The notes under the pieces: generated by a model
Seen by the model: the letters and a program-made list of their open reading frames with translations, nothing else
Told to the model about the DNA's origin: nothing
The model's database searches: none
Assembly (NCBI GenBank): GCA_028023455.1
Contig: JAQFVV010012509.1
Location: 1,856,001-1,920,000, forward strand
Source: Epiperipatus broadwayi
Taxonomy: Eukaryota > Onychophora > Udeonychophora > Euonychophora > Peripatidae
Length of the DNA stretch: 64,000 nt
Direction: 5' to 3'
In this document: piece after piece, positions 24,097 to 34,933 of the stretch
Layout: the number at the start of each line of letters is the position of its first letter
Position numbering within the stretch: the first letter of the stretch is position 1
Made by a program: the position numbers and the translations under genes

Positions 24097-25252
24097 CTAA
24101 TAATTGTGTACCCCCATTATTATGGAAAGTCTTTGACATTGAGAAACAATGATGAAGACAGATTTTACATTAGGAGTTGAGATAGTGTTTGTTTTAGTCA
24201 ATCCATGTATTGTTAAAATTTGTCCATAATGTAAATTAAAAACAAATAATTTAAAACAAATAGACAACTCACTATAAATAAAAATATTATTTAATACATC
24301 AGTCTGACTTTCAATCCTTAATGGAAACTTTTCATGGAGCAACTCCCTCCAATGGACTTTATTTACATTACATTACAATTAATAAAATACATATATGTAA
24401 CATAAAAATGATTAAACTTATTACACTCTCCCCCACTCCCATAATATATATACAAATCTAAAAAAAAAAAAAAGCAATAATAATAATCCCTTCCTTCTAT
24501 TTTTAAAATTATAACTAAAAGTTTCCAATAATCTAACAGTGCCCATTTTCTCCCTAATTGTGCTAGACCTTTAACCATGTTTACACATTTGTTTAAATTT
24601 TCTTGAATATACAAAGTCTCATAACATTTTCTTTCTTTGCAATTTTTAACATACTTTATTACCTGAATATTTTTTCCATAATTCCATATCCAGTATCCAA
24701 AAAAATGTATATATGACCCTAATTCTATATTCTGTTAATTGCCCTATCATGCTCCATATCTTTTTTCATGATTAGTCATTCCTGTCTGACATATATATGT
24801 ATATCATATTGCAAAGATCACAACTAATTTTTTTAAAAAAAGAACCCTACCCTACTTTTAAAATTATCTATCCTTTTTGAGTTACACATCCATTTCCTTA
24901 AAGATTTAATATTTTTCCATCCTATCTAATATCATCAGGTAATTTTTTTTTTTTTTATCAATGTCTTAGATAAATGCTCTGAATATGGAACTGAAACTCA
25001 CTTCCTATTTTATATCTATCCCTTATACTATCTTTGATATTATTATTATTTCTGAAATTTTTTTTAAATATCTTATGTATACCATACTAACAATCATTCT
25101 CAACTTTCAATTTCTGTTCAAATGCTTTTTTATATTCTGTGTTAACCTATTATTTCTTAACCTAAACCCTTTCAAAGCTGCTACTTTCTATGACTATGGC
25201 TGATATAAATTTAGATCAATTATACCTCTTCTTTTTTTTATCTTTAATATAA
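24097..25252 (-). pseudogene. Decayed PLE (family P2), left arm of palindrome
   Basis: The minus strand carries the C-terminal part and tail of a PLE. An 83-codon open frame (24363-24614) starts MYIQENLNKCVNMVKGLAQL and continues the endonuclease seen in the right arm after its KKLQGKKML segment. The segment from 24605 to 25252 is an inverted copy of 25290-25862. The non-coding tail (about 24250-24340) matches 30480-30570 plus 32433-32470. Multiple stops interrupt the frame. It is the longer arm, holding sequence downstream of where the right arm stops. Confidence 0.6.
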
Positions 25253-25862
25253 TGTTAATAATGAATTAATAGTGAAATATTTATTAAATATTATATTAAA
25301 GATAAAGAAAAGAAATATAATTGATCCAAATTCACATCAGCCATGGTCACAGAAAATAGCAGCTTTAAAAGGGTTTAAGTTAAGTAATGATAGGTTAACA
25401 TTGTCTATAAAAGAAGCATTTGAACAGAAATTGGAAGTTGAGAATGATTGATTATTATGGGATATAAAAGAATAGATATAAAATAGGAAGTGGGTTTTAA
25501 CGTTCTATATTCAGAGCATTTATATAAGATATTGATAAAAGAAAATTTATCTGATGATATTAAGATATGATGGAAAAATATTAAATCATTAGGGAAATTG
25601 ATGGGTAATATTAAAAATAGGGTGGGCTGGTTTATAAAATTAGTTGTGACCTTTGCAATATGATAGAATATAGGTCAGACAGAAAAGATTGCAATGGAAA
25701 GAGGTAAGGAGCATAATAGTGTAATTAATAGAAAGATTAGAAGATTAAGGCCATATATGCATTTTTTGGATACTGGAAATAAAATTAATTGTGAAAAAAA
25801 TATTCAGGTTTTGAAGTATGTTAAAAAATTACAAGGAAAGAAAATGTTATGAGACTTTGTAT
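24605..25862. repeat. Large palindrome with ~600-bp arms, 37-bp spacer
   Basis: 24605-25252 and 25290-25862 are inverted copies with scattered substitutions and small indels, centred near 25271. Matched landmarks are GATCAATTATACCTCTTCT with its partner at 25307-25325, CTATGACTATGGCTGAT with ATCAGCCATGGTCACAG, and CATAACATTTTCTTTC with GAAAGAAAATGTTATG. Its arms are PLE-derived, so it is most simply an inverted PLE pair rather than a foldback DNA element. Confidence 0.9.
25290..25862 (+). pseudogene. Decayed PLE (family P2), right arm: GIY-YIG relic
   Basis: Starting near the palindrome centre, the + strand encodes PWSQKIAALKGFKLSNDRLT. After several stops it gives GLVYKISCDLCNM (25625-25663), a GIY-YIG start with the paired cysteines. 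After a shift GQTEKIAMERGKEH follows, then HFLDTGNKINC and QVLKYVKKLQGKKML up to a stop near 25850. VYKIxC-x2-C, GQT and an H-x-DTG-x-KIN segment are the usual order in PLE endonucleases. Shifts and stops show it is dead. The protein is clearly different from the VVY...YYGE family at 13-21 kb. Confidence 0.7.
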
Positions 25863-27066
25863 TGATCCGGATTCCCCCAGTAATATTTAACCGGGCTTAA
25901 ATCCCTTTTATAATAATTTAAAAAAAACCCAGGAATGGACCAGCTCTCAAACAGGGGGGAGAATACCATTGATAGTATAGCCCTTTAATGCTGCTGTATT
26001 CAAACTCCTGCCATCCAACGTATTTTGTTTCGAGGATATATCTCGGGACCAGCCAACCATATATAGTCAGCATGCTTCAGACAACAGGCACACAATTCAG
26101 CTATTGAAATATCCCATGGCTAGCTCATACTCTTAACCAGGGTCCAGCAATTAACTTAACATGCAGATAAAAGAGAATAGACCAAATAATACTTAAGCAA
26201 ACCTTATTTATATATACACACATATACTCTTAAATTGATATAATATATTGAAATTTACAAAACAAATATATATATATAAATAATTACTCAAACTAAATTA
26301 TGATAGTCCTTCATTAATTAAAACTTACTTAAAATAAATATAAAATGTCTATAGACCGTTATTTAAAAGTATCTTTACCTAGATTTTTATTTGTGTGAAT
26401 TTTCCAACCAGTTGGCTTTTTGGTTCCATCAATGGTTCCAAGGCTTGTCTTCATACAATGGGAGAGAGAATATGCAGCATTGTCTCCTTTAGGGCTTAGG
26501 TATTTGCTCTAGGTGTTTGCTCCAGGCAAGTACAGTTGATTTTAGCAAACACAGTTGATTTTAATAAACATTGGTCCTGAAGTTGTCGAACACTCCCTAT
26601 GACTTCTGTGACTTCTGCATTGATGTGAACCATGGCAATAATTGAATGGCATAGTACCGCATTTACAGTTTCTGAATATCTGGATCTTTCGTTAGATTCT
26701 CAATGAAAAACTATTGAGTCTGCATTCTGTCCAAACTGAATCAATAACAGAATGAAGACTGGACTGAATTACATATTGAAGACCAGACTAATTTGATCAC
26801 AAAATGAAGACCAGAATGATTCAATCACAAAATGTAGACTTGATTGCAGACCCAACTAAATAGACTATGTTGACTTTATATACCTTTTTCTCTCATTGTT
26901 TCCTTATTATTTTTAATTTTGATCTTAAGTCTGTTTTTTAATTATTTTTACATTTGCTTTAATCTAATCTTTTGCTTAATCTACTATCTCATCAATAGTT
27001 TACTAGTCTTTTAATTAATACAATTTCATTGTCACTGTCAATCAGAAATCTTATAAACTAATTGCA
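25863..27066. other. Non-coding stretch of mixed composition
   Basis: G+C is higher at 25863-26160 (CCGGATTCCCCC, CCGGGCTTAAAT) but I find no open frame or inverted ends there. At 26700-26870 the phrase AGAATGAAGACTGGA / CAAAATGAAGACCAGA / CAAAATGTAGACTTGA recurs about every 30-40 bp, a degenerate short tandem array. No gene is supported. Confidence 0.4.
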
Positions 27067-27819
27067 TTAACCCTTTTCCCGCCTCTTACGAAGCTCCTCG
27101 TAGACATCTGACGTCACTCTAACTCTGCCAGTTCTTATGCTAAAAAATTCGTTTGATAGGTTTTGAATAGGTTTTTAAAAGTTCTGTAAGATGGTGCCCT
27201 CTTCCGAATTATTTTACAAGTAAAAAATAAAAAAAAACGCATTTAAACCTAAACAAAGAAAGAACATCGGTTGTAATTGGTTGTTAGTGAGCTCTCAGCC
27301 GAAAAAGACATTCTGATTGGCTGGAAAGAACAAAGAAACCGCCTGATCAAAGAAAATAAAGAAAAACGCTGAGATTTTCATTTCGAATATAATTTTAAAG
27401 AATATTAAGTATATATTCAGTAATTACAAATGATTTTCAGAGAGAATACTAAAAAAACAAAATTATTTTCGAAAAATATTGAAGATTTTAGTAAAAATAT
27501 TAAAGATTTAATAAAAAGAAATATTTACTTTTCTATAACGTAAAAGTCGACCTTTTTGTTTATATTATAGCTTTTATGTTGCCGAAATTGAATATTTTAG
27601 AATAAATAAATAGCAATTTATTTTTGAAAGAACTTTCATTCTCTTCATAACCTGAAAAATTAGTAATATACTTTTTATAAACGTATCTGAGTTGAATTTA
27701 ATATTATAGGCGAATATGTTTTAACAATAGGCTTTGTCTTCAGTTTGTGAGTTGGCCAATTAAAAGATTTGATTTTTACCTCATACAACCAATAATATAA
27801 TTAGCGGTTAAAAGGTTAA
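27067..27819. mobile_element. Probable piggyBac-like MITE, TTAA-flanked
   Basis: TTAA (27067-27070) is followed by CCCTTTTCCCGCC. The far end AGCGGTTAAAAGG is followed by TTAA (27816-27819) and reads CCTTTTAACCGCT when inverted. The ends match over 13 bp only if a 1-bp offset is allowed. A CG-containing subterminal region (GACGTCACTC) is typical of an element that once had higher G+C. No ORF is present in the 745-bp interior. The short ends and common TTAA in AT-rich DNA limit confidence. Confidence 0.4.
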
Positions 27820-28411
27820 TTAATTTTTATTCTGTTTGTACATTTGCTTATTTTAATTTATAACAATTTATAAAAGGAAGAGTTTTTAAATCTTTATTTC
27901 TAACTTTCCCTATTATTTTTATTTTTATAAAAGTAGTTTTCTTTAAAAAGAGAGAGAGAAAAAAGTTATATATATTTTTTTCAAAGTCTTCTCCCCACTC
28001 GCTTTTTTAACAAATAGTTTTATTCTATTTTAAAAGCAAAATACACCTTTACCCCGCTTAGTGATGGCAATTGGTCCTCCAAAACTCATCGTTAAGCAAG
28101 AATTTCATATACAAAATACGTAATTATAATGGGGGGTCTATGGGAAAAAAATTGGTTGGTTCCAGTCACGTAAAATATCCACATTGGTATTCAAGCTCAA
28201 AGATTTTCATTTTTTCATGACAATGATGACTAAATACGGTATCTAAAAAGAAAAGTTTTATATCACTAGGAAAAAAAATGCATATTTTCTCTTTAAAAAG
28301 TACAGAACAGCAAAAAGAAAGAGAAAGTGAAACTAAATTTGAATTTAAAAGTTTTTATATTCTTCCGCAGAAGTTTTTCATCGTAATGAAAAAAAAAATC
28401 CATACTGAAGT

Positions 28412-28745
28412 GCCCCATATAGCTATTTGAGTTGGATAGCTGGGTTTGAAGACATGTAGATGTCTGAAAATTTCAGATTTTCCACTCAATAGATAACTTT
28501 TAAATAAGTTGCTTGGCTTTGGGTTGGCATTTTTAGATCTAGTGTCTGAACCTAGCCTGACTCCTCCCTGAGGAGTGCCAAAGCACGAAACCATGGTCAG
28601 AGGTTTGGGAAGGGGTTCCTGACATATTTTAAGTGCTGGCTCTGGCTAAGCATTTATCGTAAAGCTTGTAGAGGAATTGGTAATCCTCATTGTTTTATAA
28701 CTTACAAGCTTAAGAGATAGGGTCATGTGATCTATGATTCTTATT
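28412..28745 (+). repeat. Hammerhead-bearing repeat (PLE-type terminal repeat)
   Basis: The block CCCATATAGCTATTTGAG.. GGATAGCTGGGTTTGAAGAC.. TTTCAGATTTTCCACT.. AGATCTAGTGTCTGAA matches both arms of the insertion at 50745-51942, in the same order and with the ribozyme at the same place. The downstream part (28620-28745) matches 62075-62193 in inverted orientation. It is therefore a dispersed family that carries a ribozyme. It is nested in the pogo-like element. Confidence 0.75.
28561..28603 (+). ncRNA. Hammerhead ribozyme, canonical core, minimal stem III
   Basis: The core reads CTGAGGA (28568-28574), which fits CUGANGA. Stem II is GTGC/GCAC closed by CAAA (28575-28586). GAA follows at 28587-28589. 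Stem III is the palindrome ACCATGGT (28590-28597), and the cleavage-site base is C at 28598. Stem I pairs CCTC (28563-28566) with GAGG (28600-28603), leaving an A.C mismatch next to the junction. All invariant core bases are present. A stem III with no real loop matches the small PLE-associated hammerheads reported to cleave as dimers. Two degraded relatives lie at 50901-50947 and 51451-51497. Expected role: processing of retroelement transcripts. Confidence 0.8.
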
Positions 28746-29370
28746 TTGACTATTTGAAGTGCTTTTTTTTAAAAATTTGTATTACAGTATATATTACTAT
28801 TATACATTTTTTTTTATTACTTATGTGAAATTATTCAAATTAAAAAACAATGTTTAATTATTAATTATTTAATTGAACATAGACTTATTACTGTACTCCA
28901 CAGTAACAAAATGCTTAATGCTTATCGTAAAGCAGTCAACTTTAGAAAAAAAAAATCAACTTATTTTAAAAGTAAAAAAATCTAACTTCTAATTTTCCAA
29001 AACATACAGCTAGGTTTATTTTTTTTACTGTATATTTTTAGTAATGTAATAATGCCCCCCCCCCCCCGTTCGAATAGAAAGATTATTAATTAAATGCAAT
29101 CTGTTTTTCTTTTTAAACTTTTCTAATTCAACATTTGCGTTTTAAAATGTTTTTCTTTTGGTTTGAAACATCTTGAGTGTAAACAACATGTTTATTAACA
29201 AAGTTACAAAATCAATAACTATTTTTACATAATTATCCAGGTGTTCTAAAAATAATATATCGTATTTAAGAAAAACACACACACAGTTTAATATTCATAG
29301 TTAGTGTTTTCCTGAAAGTTTGGGATGATATTTTATTTGTCCTGTTATATTGGAGTATTTGTATACAGTA

Positions 29371-29654
29371 TTATCAACAAATTAAAAATCCTCCTTTTTC
29401 TTTTCCATAACTTTATTTTCTTATCTCAATATTGAATATATATATATATACTGTATATACAGTATTTATATAATACAAAACTCCATTTCAACTGTTTATC
29501 TTCATACAGTCATTTTCAAGGATATCTCTCTCCCACTGCTATATTTTATTACTCTTTCTTTTACATTTAATTACAAATCTGTATATGTTCAGTATTGAGA
29601 TAAGAAAATAAAGTTTTTGAAAAGAAAAAGGATTTTTAATTTGTTGATATTATT
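29371..29654. repeat. Inverted repeat, ~70-bp arms
   Basis: The arm at 29371-29440 (AACAAATTAAAAATCC...CTTATCTCAATATTGA) pairs with 29584-29654 (TCAGTATTGAGATAAGAAAA...ATTTTTAATTTGTTG), separated by about 145 bp. It is nested in the pogo-like element, and may be a small foldback element of its own. Confidence 0.85.
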
Positions 29655-29724
29655 GTAGAACATATATACGTATTTTAAAAGAAAAAGTGGTTGAACATTT
29701 GCTGTGTTATTTATTATGTATGAT

Positions 29725-29918
29725 GTATACAGTAGTATAGATTCAGTAATTATAGATATTTTAAGTGTTTTATGAATAAAATATTGTATGTGTATACAAT
29801 TACAGCAAAGTCATAACTTGTGTATACAGTAGTATAGATTCAGTAATTATAGATATTTTAAGTGTTTTATGAATAAAATATTGTATGTGTATACAATTAC
29901 AGCAAAGTCATAGCCTGT
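29725..29918. repeat. Tandem duplication, two 97-bp units, nearly identical
   Basis: Units at 29725-29821 and 29822-29918 both start GTATACAGTAGTATAGATT and end AGCAAAGTCATA. I see only two or three differences, all in the last few bases of the unit, so this is the youngest large duplication in the window. Confidence 0.95.
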
Positions 29919-30236
29919 ATACATATTACTATACTTTTGCTTTTGGGTAAAATGAATTTAATATAGCTATCTCTGAAGTCATCAGTGACGCAAAATTCAA
30001 GATGGCTGCCAAAATTTTTTTAAAAATTTTTCCCGATCGTTATAGCGAATAATCGATTGTACATCGAAGTAGTGGGTACAATTGATGATGATCGCTATTG
30101 CGAAATATCGCTAAGTAGACAATTGCTAAGCAGGGTAAAGGTGTATACCCAATCTTTTTATTTTACAAAATTGTGTTTTAAAATGTAAACAAATTATTAT
30201 TATTTAAATTATGAAACGTAACACTAGTGTTACAGT

Positions 30237-30570
30237 ATATTCAAGAAAATTTAAACAAATGTGTAAACATGATTAAAGATCCAGCACAATTAGGAGGAAA
30301 TGGGCATTGTTAGATTATTAGAAACTTTACAGTTATAATTTTAAAAATAAAAGAAAGGGATTAGATTATTTGTAAATATATAGGGGACTGTAATAAGTTT
30401 AATCACTTTTATATACATATATGTATTTTACTAATTATATTTATTGTAATGTAAATAATGTTCATTGGGAGGAGTTGCTGTAGGGTAATTGGTGATGTGA
30501 TTATGTAAAAAGAAACATCTTGAAAAGGTTCCATTAAAGAATTAAAACTGGATTGATGTATTAAATAATA
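30237..30570 (+). pseudogene. PLE P2 tail fragment, 5' part
   Basis: TTCAAGAAAATTTAAACAAA...GTAAACATG through GGAGGAGTTGC and TTCCATTAA...GATGTATTAAATAATA matches the minus strand of 24250-24612. The matching coding part encodes a QENLNKCVN-like segment, here broken by substitutions. The match stops exactly at 30570, where the TIR transposon begins, and resumes at 32433. Confidence 0.75.
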
Positions 30571-31149
30571 TATTGGTTGTTTTCTCATCCCTGGTGTTCG
30601 CCTCGAGATGTCGCTATTTCTAGGTCAATTCCTAGAAATATACCATTTCACCGGCCTTCACCCAACAAAAGAGGAATTTTTCTACATTATAAATGCAGAA
30701 AAGAGTCCTCACGTTATGTTGGATGGGGGAGGCGGTGGCGGCGACAGAAGCCAACACAAAGAGACTTCTTTCTATGATAAAACACAGAAAGAGTTCCCGA
30801 CGGCTGCCGGTTATGGTTTTTTTCTAAGCTAAAAGCAAAGAGAAAGAAATGCCTTGATTGGCTGTCATAGTAGTTGATTTTGTTCATCATTTTCTTGTAA
30901 TAGTAGAATATCTATTTTCTCTAGTTTCGTGTGAGAGTGTGTGTATTTGAAGCAGTCATAGTTTTTTAAAATTTGATGTCTATTTTTTTTAATGTGTTGT
31001 AACTTACTTTACTGTTGTAAGTTTAGTAATAATGTTCTGAAGATTCCATTACGAATGGGTAACCCTCAAAAATTGCTTTTAAGGGTGCGGAAAGGAAAAA
31101 AATTTGAAGGATCATGCGAAAAGTACCGTTTTCGTGAGAATTCGTCCGT

Positions 31150-31670
31150 GACCGTTACTTTTGCTATATATATACACGCACAAACAAAAACAACCCAGTG
31201 TCTAATTATTAGGAATTACTTGTCCAAAAAATAAAATTAGTCTGGTATTATTTTTTTTTTTTTGTTACATTTATTATTTCAAAATAAGATTAGTTTTTAT
31301 ATCTACACACTAACAAAATCAACCCAGTTCCTGATTAATTACTGTCTTAAAAAAAAAAGAAGCAAATTCTACGGGGTTTGATTTTTTCAATGGAGTATTT
31401 GAATTACGGTTTGTTTGTTTTTATATATACACAAGATTTACCAAAAAAAAAAGAAAAAGAAACCCACTTTCTGATTAATTACTCTCAAAAGAAACGCAAA
31501 TTAATTGGCTATCATTTTTAAATTTAGTATTTCAATAACGGTACCCTTTTTATATAGACAGTCTTAACAAAAACAACCCACTTTCTGATTCATTACTGTC
31601 CCCCCCAAAAAAAAAAACGGAAATTAGTCGGGTATCATTTTTCAATTGAGTCTTTCAATGACGGTCCTTA
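31150..31670. repeat. Minisatellite block 1, about four ~120-bp units
   Basis: Units share the order TATATA-CAC...AACAA-AACAACCCA.. CTGATTAATTACT.. poly-A.. ATTAGTCGGGTATCATTTTT.. CAATTGAGT-TTTCAATGACGG. They are diverged and differ in poly-A length. They lie inside the TIR transposon. Confidence 0.8.
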
Positions 31671-31737
31671 CTAATAGTAGTCAGGTATCAATTCTAAATT
31701 GTAGTATATAAATTATGTTACTTTTGATAGATTTAGA

Positions 31738-32243
31738 ATTACGTCTTGCTTTTTGAATAAAATGATTGATTTACTCTTGACCAAAAATACCGTAACATTA
31801 AAAAAAGACACGCGTAAAGTCCCAAAAAAATGAGAAAAAACCCTGTAACTTTAAAGACACACACACACAAACTAAAAAAAAACAATCTAAGATTAATAAA
31901 CATTGATTTATTACGTCCTGCTTTTGAACCAAATTATTGATTTACTCTTGCAAAAAAATACTGTAACTTTAAAAAGGCACACATAAAGTCCAAAAAAAAA
32001 AAAATTCGAAAAAGCCCCGTAACTTTAAAGACACACACACAAACTCAAAAACAAGATAAGATTAATAAACATTTACTTCTTACATCTTGCTTTTGACTAA
32101 AATTATTGATTTACTCTTGCAAAAAAAAAAAGACTGTAACTTTAAAAAGACACGTAAAGCAAAAAAAAAATTAGAAAAACACAGTAACTTTAAAGACACA
32201 CACACACAAACTCAAAAACAAGATAAGATTAATAAACATTTAC
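31738..32243. repeat. Minisatellite block 2, three ~170-bp units
   Basis: Units begin at about 31738, 31909 and 32081 and share CTTGCTTTTGA..ATTATTGATTTACTCTTGC, CTGTAACTTTAAA, the (AC)n run and AGATTAATAAACATT. The last two units are about 90% identical. They occupy the right half of the TIR transposon. Confidence 0.88.
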
Positions 32244-32432
32244 AAAAATGAAAAAACTAACATCATATAATAGTATTAGTTAGTAGAATATTTTATTACA
32301 AATCTAAAAAATCAGAACTTTTTATATCAAATTGATAATTTAGGTCCAGTCCGGAATCGTTATATGTATATGTTTTTGATTAGCATCAACACCATCCTGT
32401 GGCGAACACCAGGGATGAGAGAACAACCAATA

Positions 32433-34389
32433 TATTTATAGTGTGAGTTGTCTATTTTTATTTTAATAATTGTTACATTTTCATTTCTACATAATGTCCC
32501 TTTGATCAAAACATTTTTGACAACTTGAAATAGACAATGAAGTTGTTAAAAAATGTTTTATTATTATATTTTAATTATGTCTTTTATATTTCTGTTTGCA
32601 ATAGGAATTTTTGAAATTAACTGCATTTTTATTATATTCTCAAGAATGTAAAAATATAATTTTTGATATTTCAATATCAAGATCAGAATGAAAAATGCAT
32701 GTTTTCATCGCAGTTTCTAATTGAATAGTTTTGATTTAAATTTTTTTTTTACTTTATAAGAGGATTCATTAAAAGAAGTAAAATTGATTTACGCTATGTA
32801 ACTTCTGAGAAAGAAAGACTGGCTTAATAGATAAAATTCAATAAAACGGAGAATATTATTTATATTTGATATTTAGTTTTTATAACATAAAAGGTTCTTA
32901 ATGGATCTTAAATCGTTCATATATTTATGTTACTATAAAAGTATGTAAATGGCCATTTTTATGAATAATAGTTCAAACGTGATTTTTTTTTGAAAATTAA
33001 TTAGAAATGAAATGAAAATTCTATTTGGTTGAATAACTTTTATTTTATTAATTTACATTTTCTTTTATTTTTATTGAAGTGATATAATCTTCCTAATCTT
33101 TTTCTCTATTTATTGTGTAGTCACAATTCATATTAATGTATTTACAAATTTACATTCTATTGGTATTTTTTAGGGTAATTTCAATTATTTTAAATTTATG
33201 CATATAAATTGTATTGCAATAGGAATTTTGTTAACATTATTTTTAAAAAAAGCATCCAAATTATATATTATAAAAAAATAAAATTGGTTGATTAACTGAA
33301 ACTATTGTTGATCTTAAAAATGTTTCAATTATTTTGTCTATTACTCCAAAGGTCAGGTGACATTTGAAAACTAAACAGCGAACAGTTTTGAACAATTGAC
33401 AAAAGTGAGTTGTTTTTTTAATCAATTTTATTTTTAATACTTATTATTTTTTTTAAATAATTGGAATTACGGTAATCGATCTTGGCATTTAGACTAATAC
33501 TTAAGTACCATTTATTTATAGAGATAGGTTAATATTATTTCCAAAATCTCACATTCTAAAAAATTTTTTTGAATACCTTTATGGTTATCCATAAAAGTTA
33601 TTTATAATTTCTATGATGCACTTTTTTTAAAAAAAAGTCAACAGTTTAAGTTTGACCATTAATAATGTGACACATATTATTAGAAAAAGCAAATATCAAG
33701 GAATGTAATGAAAAATATAATCATTATCTTAAAAAAAATTAAAAAACCAAAATTTTTTATACTGTTAAAAATATTAAAAATTTAAAGTTTGATAGCTAAA
33801 TGTTAAAGTCATATTTTTATAGACAGCTTTTTTACACTCCTCTTAAAATATTGGGGAGGAAAAAGATATATAATTTGACTTAACCTGAGCTAAATCTTCA
33901 TTTCAAATTATTGAAATATCAGGTACTAATGACTTCCATTTTTGCTAGCTGACCTACATTTTGTCCTTCTATGCAGGTATCTGAAGCACATATGCTTTTT
34001 TCTAACAAAAATATTTTACAATAACTATTGTATATCAGATATTGTGCATTGTATATCATATATACAAAGAGAACATTAATAAATTGTTTTATCAAAAAAT
34101 AAAATTAATTTTAAAATAATTACATAAAAAATTAATATATTCTATGAAAGAGCAAAGGAAAAAGTGACAGGAAGAAAGACTAACAATTTTTTTTCAGATA
34201 TATGTATATCATATTTTTGCTCATAGTGATAACTAAATAAGTCCCCCCCCCAAAAAAAAAAATTATTACAGTATAAAATATTAATGAGAGTAGTCCCAAT
34301 ACTGATGCTCTTTATTCTATCCCTTTCATTTACCCTTGTGGAAGTGCTTATAGCTTACTAGGTAGATGGCTTTATTTTAATATCAATAG
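32433..34389. other. P2 tail end, then AT-rich stretch
   Basis: TATTTATAGTG..AGTTGTCTATTT at 32433-32465 continues the PLE P2 tail after the TIR transposon. From about 32480 to 34390 I see no coding or repeat structure beyond A/T tracts and a short C run at about 34243. Confidence 0.5.
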
Positions 34390-34625
34390 TCATAACAAAT
34401 ATGAGTGTAAGCATAGCTTACAAAAAATTATATTTGTATAAAAAATAGAAAAAATATCCATAGATTTCAAAAATTGAAATATGTGTAAATGATAGAGATA
34501 TAGATATAAAACAGACAAATGAGATATTGTTTAAAGCAACAGATATGATAATAAAATAAATTTGATTTTTCTTTATAATAATTACTTGCAAAAGAACATT
34601 ATGTTTATATAAACAAGTAGAAGAT
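34390..34625. repeat. Interspersed repeat F6, copy 1
   Basis: The block GAAATAAATTTGATTTTTCTTTATAATAATTACTTGCAAAA...AAACAAGTAGAA recurs at 37513-37605, 45455-45610 and 45650-45715 with about 15-20% divergence, preceded in the better copies by CTTCCAACATCAGTTATG. It has no coding content and its class is unknown. Confidence 0.6.
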
Positions 34626-34933
34626 TGCAAAAAATGAAATATAATTACTTATTGTATTGCAACACTACAGAGAAATCGGGATTTTAAAACATCAAGGATC
34701 TGAGGAATTGTTTGATCATTCTCAAGAAAAAAAAAATTTAATTTCAGAAGGATAAACAGGATAGATCACTCTGAGAGATCAATCCAGTTAACTCCTTTGA
34801 GCAACTATTTAGTATACTTAACCATACATCAATCACCATTATAAATAAATAAAAATTATCCATCATCATTGATGGGATTATCTATTATCAAAATAAATCA
34901 ACACTCAATCTTGTGACTGGATTAGAAATGTGT

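Larger units (their letters stand above)
28044..30143. mobile_element. Non-autonomous pogo/Tigger-like element, 2.1 kb
   Basis: The left end starts CACCTTTACCCCGCTTAG. The right end read inverted starts CACCTTTACCCTGCTTAG. Both are bordered by TA (28042-28043 and 30144-30145). The subterminal GCTTAGCAATTG and CGATATTTCGC words resemble Tigger ends. No transposase frame remains. Inside lie a hammerhead repeat (28412-28745), a long inverted repeat (29371-29654) and a near-perfect tandem duplication (29725-29918), so it has collected later insertions. It shares only its general end style with the element at 1665-3092. Confidence 0.7.
30571..32432 (+). mobile_element. Unclassified TIR transposon, 1.86 kb, 32-bp ends
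   Basis: The left end (30571-30602, starting TATTGGTTGTTTTCTCATCC) and the inverted right end (32401-32432) match at 31 of 32 positions. A related empty site exists at 24241-24320 (minus): the P2 tail reads through AAATAATA..TTTATAGTG, whereas here it is split by this element. This confirms both borders to within a few bases; a TA duplication is possible but cannot be separated from the terminal TA. Just inside the left end is a G+C-richer segment with a 74-codon frame from 30608. It includes a run of six glycines and has no recognised transposase motif. The rest is two blocks of tandem repeats. Near-identical ends imply recent mobility, yet no transposase is visible, so it probably depends on a partner element. 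The superfamily is unknown. Confidence 0.85.

Noticed and set aside
24985-25203. 72-residue hydrophobic ORF as a membrane protein
   Set aside because: It is antisense to the decayed PLE inside the palindrome; its hydrophobicity comes from T-rich codons.
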